Made by a program: the position numbers and the translations under genes. This document shows positions 59,086 to 64,000 of a stretch of DNA of 64,000 bases, piece after piece (position 1 is the stretch's first letter; every line of letters begins with the position of its first letter). The DNA comes from Dillenia suffruticosa (Eukaryota > Streptophyta > Magnoliopsida > Dilleniales > Dilleniaceae). Location: NCBI GenBank assembly GCA_033439265.1, contig JAVTVX010000027.1:8199001-8263000 (forward strand). Reading direction: 5' to 3'. Below the pieces are notes generated by a model. The model was not told the DNA's origin, made no database searches, and saw only the letters and a list, made by a program, of their open reading frames with translations.

Positions 59086-61142
59086 GGCAATTCAAGTGAG
59101 AAATACCTTGTTAAAAGTTCCACCGCCATTGATCAATATCAACTCCGAGTATTTAAAAAAAAAGCATTGGATATAGGAGAGGAAACAAGTAACAGTGAAA
59201 ATTGAGACGCATGAAATTAAGTACTTACCCGCATGGCACTAGGAAGGGTAGCAATATGAATAATACGAGCTCCTGAAAGACTAGGAAATACTGTGTCCTG
59301 AAATTGCTCGCAAAATTTCCATGGTATTTGATCTCCAGAGGGTTAATGACCCTCACTTGAGCTTTTCGTTGTAGATTTACGAGGAATCTGTCCTTCAAGA
59401 CAGATCTGCAATCAAATGATGGCAATAGGATATTTGATATCGAGCAGCATAGGCCATCACTTTTATTTATTCCAGTATAGCCGAAGAAAATTCCAATACT
59501 AATTCTTTAAAAGCACAAAAAAAAAGGCCAAGAGATTTTAATCAGACAAACCAGAATTTTTACCCTCGAATAGGGAACACATCTGCAAAACCTGGACTTT
59601 CAGAACTAGACGAACAAATTGAATACAAGGTCCGGCTTCAAATAATTACCAACCAGAACTTTCAACCCTCAAATAGGGAGAAAAGAAGCTATACACATAT
59701 AAACTAGCCGCCCTCCTGTTTCAGAACATTGAGCATACTCTGAAAACCTGTTGAATATGCTACCTTCTAAGGTGCGAAAGTTAGAATATTAGCCCTAGAC
59801 CTTTCTGAGATCCCTCCCATTTTTCACATTTCAGACATCATGTGGGCCACAAATTCATGACAATAAATTGGCGACCAGGATTTGAACTTATGCTGAAATT
59901 AATGAACCAGAACTGGTTGAACCTTTTTCTCATTAGACAAGGCCAAGGCCAAACTAATTTATCTGTCTGTACAGCAAAAAGCGTCAAAACTTAGGCTATA
60001 AGGGTATGGATCCAATGTCGCATAAAGTGGTTCATCTAGCACATAACACAGTATTTGAATAGCCATTAGTCATGTACTGTAGGACAGTTATCAAAACAGT
60101 TGGGCACAAGAAGACACCATATCTGTGTCCATCCATGTCTGCATTCAATAACAGTTTAGGAAGTTTCTTTTGTTTATAAAATCTAAGAACTACTGCCCAT
60201 CGTAAGGCTTTTGGTGTTTCCAATGATTGTTGTACATTCAAGTCCAAACACAACCATGATATAGAAATAATAAACTAAACTAGCACAAAGACGTTCACCT
60301 GTCCAAAATTCTCGAAGCTGCCATTCCTGGCATCCCATGTGCAGGCTGAAACACTATATTCATGTTTGCTCGAAAAAAGAAAACCATTTTGCAGCAGTAC
60401 TTGTATGCTCATGGAAAAGTATCAAGAAGTACTTGATGCAATGACTCAAAAATTATGCAACAGGACTACAAAGAGAAATATTGAGACCATTCATAAGCAT
60501 GATTTATCATGTTAAAAGGATAGGCAGAAACCTGGATGGTGCACAAAATATCAGGAAGCTGATTTTTGGATTCATCAGCAGGCCCTGCATGTAAAAGCTG
60601 TTATAGGACCTCATTATTCAAAATAAGCATAAAGAAACAAAGCAGTGCAGAGCAGACTTATACCAAGTGACACAAACAAGTGGTGAGCTGGAGCATCGGC
60701 CATTAGCTGTAAGTCATTTGGAGAAATTTTGTAATAAGATGCCATATAAAGGGCCATCATTTGCTGCGAATGTAGAAATGCAGAAATTAAATAATGGGGG
60801 AAGAGGAGAGAGAGGGAGAGAGCATCAAATGACTATATATCTACCTGCAAAAATAACTCACTTTCTTTATGGTTAGAGAAGAGTGTATCACGGTTGACAT
60901 AGTAGAGATCACAATCTCTTGCAGGAGGTAGCCTACCAGCGCAAAAGAGGCATCAATGAAGACAACAGCGTTACATCCCTTGTTTGTCTTTTGATGTTTA
61001 ACTTTCAAGTCTTACCTACTAATGGCGGGAACAGAATGTGTAGCAGCCAAGCACAACAAAAAAGAATGGAGCTAGGATTCAATTGGATCACTGGAAGCAT
61101 ATCTAATAGACTCAGTCAGTTCTATCTTTTTGAAAAGCCGAC
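59086..61142 (-). pseudogene. NAT10: RNA cytidine acetyltransferase (NAT10/KRE33-like) gene fragment
   Basis: Five exons with good splice sites and matching phases: complement 61016-61142, 60845-60932, 60664-60763, 60532-60584, 59229-59405. Together they encode the middle of NAT10, which makes N4-acetylcytidine in 18S rRNA and tRNA: LFKKIELTESIRYASSDPIE, CDLYYVNRDTLFSNHKESEL, MMALYMASYYKISPNDLQLM, ADAPAHHLFVSLG, PADESKNQLPDILCTIQ, ICLEGQIPRKS, GDQIPWKFCEQFQDTVFPSL then SGARIIHIATLPSAMR. A possible next exon (MAVELLTRYF) reads near 59129-59086. Two nonsense codons break it: TAG in exon 1 after DPIES, where Trp is expected, and TAA in exon 5 after EGH. The N-terminal helicase part, and everything after the acetyltransferase start, are missing. 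It is a truncated gene copy. Confidence 0.85.
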
Positions 61143-62011
61143 CTACAGACCAAAGTCAACAAATTGACTAGATTTTTCTTAACACTGGCTTAATAGAATT
61201 AAAACATCAAGATTACCAATTGTATAAACAACAAGCACACTGCATACATACAGGCATTTGATCAAGAAAAAAAAGGTATCACTCGTATTGGAAGTGAAGA
61301 TATACCGATCAAAGGTTTCTTGGCACAGTGGTTTTAAAGGGTATGATAATGTTTTCTCGAGTCGTCCTAAAAGTGGTTTGGTTTTTTGGAGGTGGGTATG
61401 GTTTTTTGATGCTCTCAGTTTTTGATGAGTTTTTCGAATGTTTTCTGATCGTCGATTTCTACTGATTGTAATGAATGCACAATTGAAGCTTAAATAGGCG
61501 TAGGAAAGATTCAGAAGTTATGGCGTACGAATTTGCCAAAAGTATTGATGCATTGTGTGTGTGTGGGCAAGGAATCCCATAAACCAAAATTTGTGTTATG
61601 TGGGACCCAAGGTGAAATTTTATCAAAAGAAATGCCTTAAAAAAGATGTGGGACCCACGAAAGTATGTTTGCCAATTATGGTGGCTAGAAATCCGAATAA
61701 GGTTTTGTTTTGGAATTTAGTTTTGTTTTGAAAAAGGATAGGAATGGAATATAGGGGACCCGCTTAATTTTGACAAAATTCGAATATGTAAGATATTCGG
61801 ATTTGGGTAACTGTACAAAAATTCTTTCTGAAAAAGAAAAAACTCAAAAAATAATTTCGAGTGAATCGTTGTATACGGACGGTAACATTTGTATCCAATA
61901 ATGGATGATTCATAAGAATAAAGGATTAGTGCAAAAGTAATAATTACAGAGATTCTTCCATTAAAAGAAAACTGAACATTCTCGTAAAAGAATAAACTTA
62001 CTATTTCTAGT
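61143..62011. other. Unassigned interval right of the NAT10 remnant
   Basis: No conserved exon found. Contains purine-rich and T-rich runs only. It may hold the 3' flank of the - strand ORFs beyond it. Confidence 0.4.
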
Positions 62012-62782
62012 CTAAATTATCTGTTGCGGCATTTTCGATTCTGTATCTACTGATTGTGGGCTTAATGGCTGTGTCGGTGTTGTCATTGATTCGATTTTTA
62101 ATGGTGATGGAGTTGTCTTGAAAAGATTGTCTGCTCTAACTGCCTTAAAATACTGAAATAAATTTGGAATTCGATGAATGAATCCTGTCCAAGGAGTTCG
62201 ATATGATCTTTCTCCATAAAACTTGAATATTCTGATTTTAGCAAACAATTCATATTCGGTATCTGTCTGCATTAGTGTTCTCATTACTCTCCATTCGTTT
62301 TGCTGTGATTCAAGATTATCGATCATTGTTGGTGACGTGTGGTAGAAATGATTCCTTTCTGATAAATACATTATCATTCGATCATGGAAAGTATAGTCCA
62401 CTGTCACATGATGTCGTGCGTCATCAAGATAATTTTCAGAGAATCCCGATGGTATAGAGTCAATGATTAGGGCAATATTATTGACGTCCATCTTTCTGAA
62501 AAGATAATTAACTATATGTGAAATTATCCAATATTTAGTATCATTTGGGGCAAAATGCTTAAGTTGTTTTGGATGACTAATTATGACTACACTTAATACT
62601 CTCATTTCTAATAAGTTAATAGGTGAGAGTTTTAAACCATTAGTTTCTAAATTAGGGTTATATTCGTTCATGTCTAAACAGAAACGAGCAATGGTAAAAC
62701 TTTCACTGCGGGTTATTCCATTATTAAGATATAAATTTTCAGTAATTATCCTACAGCCTGGAAAATGTCTATATCTAAATCC
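62012..62782 (-). CDS. Unidentified ORF (about 219 codons from ATG, open for 37 more upstream)
   Basis: ATG at 62669-62671, stop at 62012-62014. The same frame is open upstream to about 62782, where AAATAG could be a splice acceptor (GFRYRHFPGCRIITENLYLN...). The protein is mixed alpha/beta in look, with aromatic-rich parts (DYTFHDRMIMYLSERNHFYH, YELFAKIRIFKFYGERSYRT) and a Pro/Ser/Thr-rich tail. There is no membrane segment, signal peptide, zinc finger or polymerase motif. I do not recognise the family. A retroelement- or pararetrovirus-derived protein was considered, but none of the motifs needed was visible. The length, the absence of stops and amino-acid-like composition in an AT-rich setting argue that it was selected as protein at some time. 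Confidence 0.45.
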   Translation of the reverse strand, partial: GFRYRHFPGCRIITENLYLNNGITRSESFTIARFCLDMNEYNPNLETNGLKLSPINLLEMRVLSVVIISHPKQLKHFAPNDTKYWIISHIVNYLFRKMDVNNIALIIDSIPSGFSENYLDDARHHVTVDYTFHDRMIMYLSERNHFYHTSPTMIDNLESQQNEWRVMRTLMQTDTEYELFAKIRIFKFYGERSYRTPWTGFIHRIPNLFQYFKAVRADNLFKTTPSPLKIESMTTPTQPLSPQSVDTESKMPQQII

Positions 62783-62806
62783 TATTTACTAAGTAATTCG
62801 TAATTT

Positions 62807-63215
62807 TTACAAATATTCTATTTTCTTAGCATAAACTGTTTTATTTTTTATATCATCAACTACTTCTACTGGTATTTTGGAATAATATTTAAATTGTAAC
62901 TGTTTCGGTTTTTTTTTGTAAATTTCTTTTTCCCAAAAAATTTTCAATTTATCATTTTCATTTAGAATTACTAATTTCTCTTGCTCCAATTTTTCTCTTT
63001 CCATTCGTAACTTTTCTAATTTTACTTTCAACATTTCATTTTCAACTTTGATGGTGGCTATTGTAACTGGTGTAAAGGGTTGAAATATATGACTATGTTC
63101 AGGACTATGACGGAGTTGACTAGTATGGTAATGATTACTAAATTGTGAGTTTAGGAAAGTAAAGGTTTCACATAAAGCAATGATAGAGTTATAAAAGGTT
63201 TTTTATATTCAGAAC
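62807..63215 (-). CDS. Unidentified coiled-coil ORF
   Basis: An open frame of about 135 codons. It begins without a clear ATG (ALCETFTFLNSQFSNHYHTS), goes through a Pro-containing linker (HIFQPFTPVTIATIKVENEM), then a strongly predicted coiled coil (KLEKLRMEREKLEQEKLVIL), then a basic segment (EKEIYKKKPKQLQFKYYSKI), and stops at 62807-62809. It lies about 25 bases upstream of the open part of the 62.0-62.8 kb ORF on the same strand; the two could be exons of one gene or successive ORFs. I do not recognise the family. Confidence 0.42.
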
Positions 63216-63219
63216 TAGT

Positions 63220-63408
63220 TCATGTACTGTTGGTCCAAACGTTGTCTATCAAACATTTCTGTGGTTGTTCATGGGCCAATAGTTTCCTAATTTGAAAAGA
63301 TTTTGATGGATGAACTGTAATAAGTCTAATAAGGCCATATTGATAAGTCTGATATGTTTTTGGGCTTTCTGAGCATTGTTGTTGTCTGAACATTCCGTAA
63401 TGTGCCAT
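63220..63408 (-). CDS. Small unidentified ORF
   Basis: 62 codons from ATG 63406-63408: MAHYGMFRQQQCSESPKTYQ, YGLIRLITVHPSKSFQIRKL, then LLAHEQPQKCLIDNVWTNST. It ends just before the coiled-coil ORF and is co-oriented with it. It may be the first exon or first ORF of the same unit. No family recognised. Confidence 0.35.
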   Translation of the reverse strand: MAHYGMFRQQQCSESPKTYQTYQYGLIRLITVHPSKSFQIRKLLAHEQPQKCLIDNVWTNST

Positions 63409-63779
63409 TTCCTGTTACACAAAAATATTACATGAATTTGAACTACTATAAATTTTCAAACTATTTTGAGCAAAAATTTGAAAAACTATGTGCTACTTTG
63501 AGTTTTTCACTATTACATATTGTCAGTAAGCAAATGCTGTCATGGATGTCGAACATGCGCTAATCTATATTTCAAATCTGCAAACATTTCATCTAAATCT
63601 CATGCGGTAGTCCTAATACATTATTAACATCTATGAGATTTGTTATGATCTCTATTTCTATTTTGAGTAACTTCTCCTGTAAGCGTAAGAGTTGTATCAC
63701 AAATATTTCTTGCAAATATTAAAAAAGTCAGATAATATACAAGTATCTGTAAAAAGAGTAATCAAAATTTTCATCGAAC

Positions 63780-64000
63780 TATGATATTGTCAATTTCATA
63801 TTGTAGAGTTTTTCACTTAAATTGTTTCATTGGCACATAAAGTCATTACATATTTTGTCAATTTACGATCCCAATAAAAATATTTTTCTAAATCCATTAT
63901 CTTTCTTGCTTTTTTCATTTCTTCTTTAATTATTTTGATATCTCTACGTTTCTGATAAATTTCATGTCTAATCTTGGTAATTGTCTTCATCTGCATAATC
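63780..64000 (-). other. Lysine-rich open stretch at the window edge
   Basis: The - strand is open from the window edge to a TAA near 63808: KTITKIRHEIYQKRRDIKII, KEEMKKARKIMDLEKYFYWD, KLTKYVMTLCANETI. It is helical and basic. It continues beyond the window and may belong with the ORFs at 62.0-63.4 kb. Confidence 0.35.

Noticed and set aside
60301..60350. Extra NAT10 exon reading PAHGMPGMAASRILD
   Set aside because: It has AG and GT flanks, but exon 60532-60584 already joins in phase to exon 59229-59405, and the text does not fit the family at that place.
62012..63408. Endogenous caulimovirus-like insertion
   Set aside because: A viral origin was considered because of several small co-oriented ORFs, but no movement-protein, coat zinc-finger, protease or RT motif is visible in the window.

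Overview
The window is nuclear DNA from a flowering plant, most likely a eudicot with a repeat-rich genome. The evidence is plant-type split genes with GT-AG introns, a plastid-type MscS-like channel, a plant O-fucosyltransferase family gene, a pentatricopeptide-repeat remnant, and many plant transposons: Copia elements primed by initiator-Met tRNA, Mutator-like elements (MULEs) and CACTA elements. The species cannot be read from the sequence.

Layout. 0-10.5 kb is the genic part. The last exon of a mechanosensitive channel gene (MSL2/MSL3 type, + strand, ending at 1223) faces a complete-looking ten-exon O-fucosyltransferase family gene on the - strand (ATG at 10308, stop at 2544-2546). The two genes are convergent. 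10.5-11.8 kb is the upstream flank of the second gene plus AT-rich sequence. 11,810-18,769 is an old Copia element with both LTRs and a perfect CTAAG target duplication, but no intact ORF. 19,187-27,131 is a MULE with about 300-bp terminal inverted repeats. It holds a broken transposase gene and a second broken gene of the plant mobile domain (PMD) family. 27.7-29.7 kb is a smaller inverted-repeat element without a transposase (possible Pack-MULE). 30.1-30.6 kb is a PPR pseudogene. 30,769-36,525 is a second MULE with about 350-bp inverted repeats, a broken transposase and a broken GRF zinc-finger / coiled-coil / transmembrane gene.

36.8-46.3+ kb is a jumble of Copia fragments in both orientations with a CACTA-like element at 40.6-41.5 kb. 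49,174-51,471 is a non-autonomous CACTA element with a CCG target duplication; its body is a tandem array of palindromic 'GCGACGAATT..AATTCGTCGC' modules. 51,741-53,498 is an internally deleted LTR element. 54,357-59,037 is a nearly full-length Copia element that has lost the RT active-site region. 59.1-61.1 kb is a degenerate - strand fragment of an RNA cytidine acetyltransferase (NAT10/KRE33) gene with two nonsense codons. 61.9-64 kb holds co-oriented - strand ORFs that I do not recognise.

How it fits together. Only the two genes in the first 10.5 kb look functional. Everything from 11.8 to 59 kb reads as transposons inserted into, or next to, decayed gene remnants. Both MULEs carry a non-transposase gene divided from the transposase by non-coding DNA; this, the palindromic CACTA array and the unidentified ORFs at the right end are the most interesting points. 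Family assignments rest on motif recognition by eye; no database search was run.
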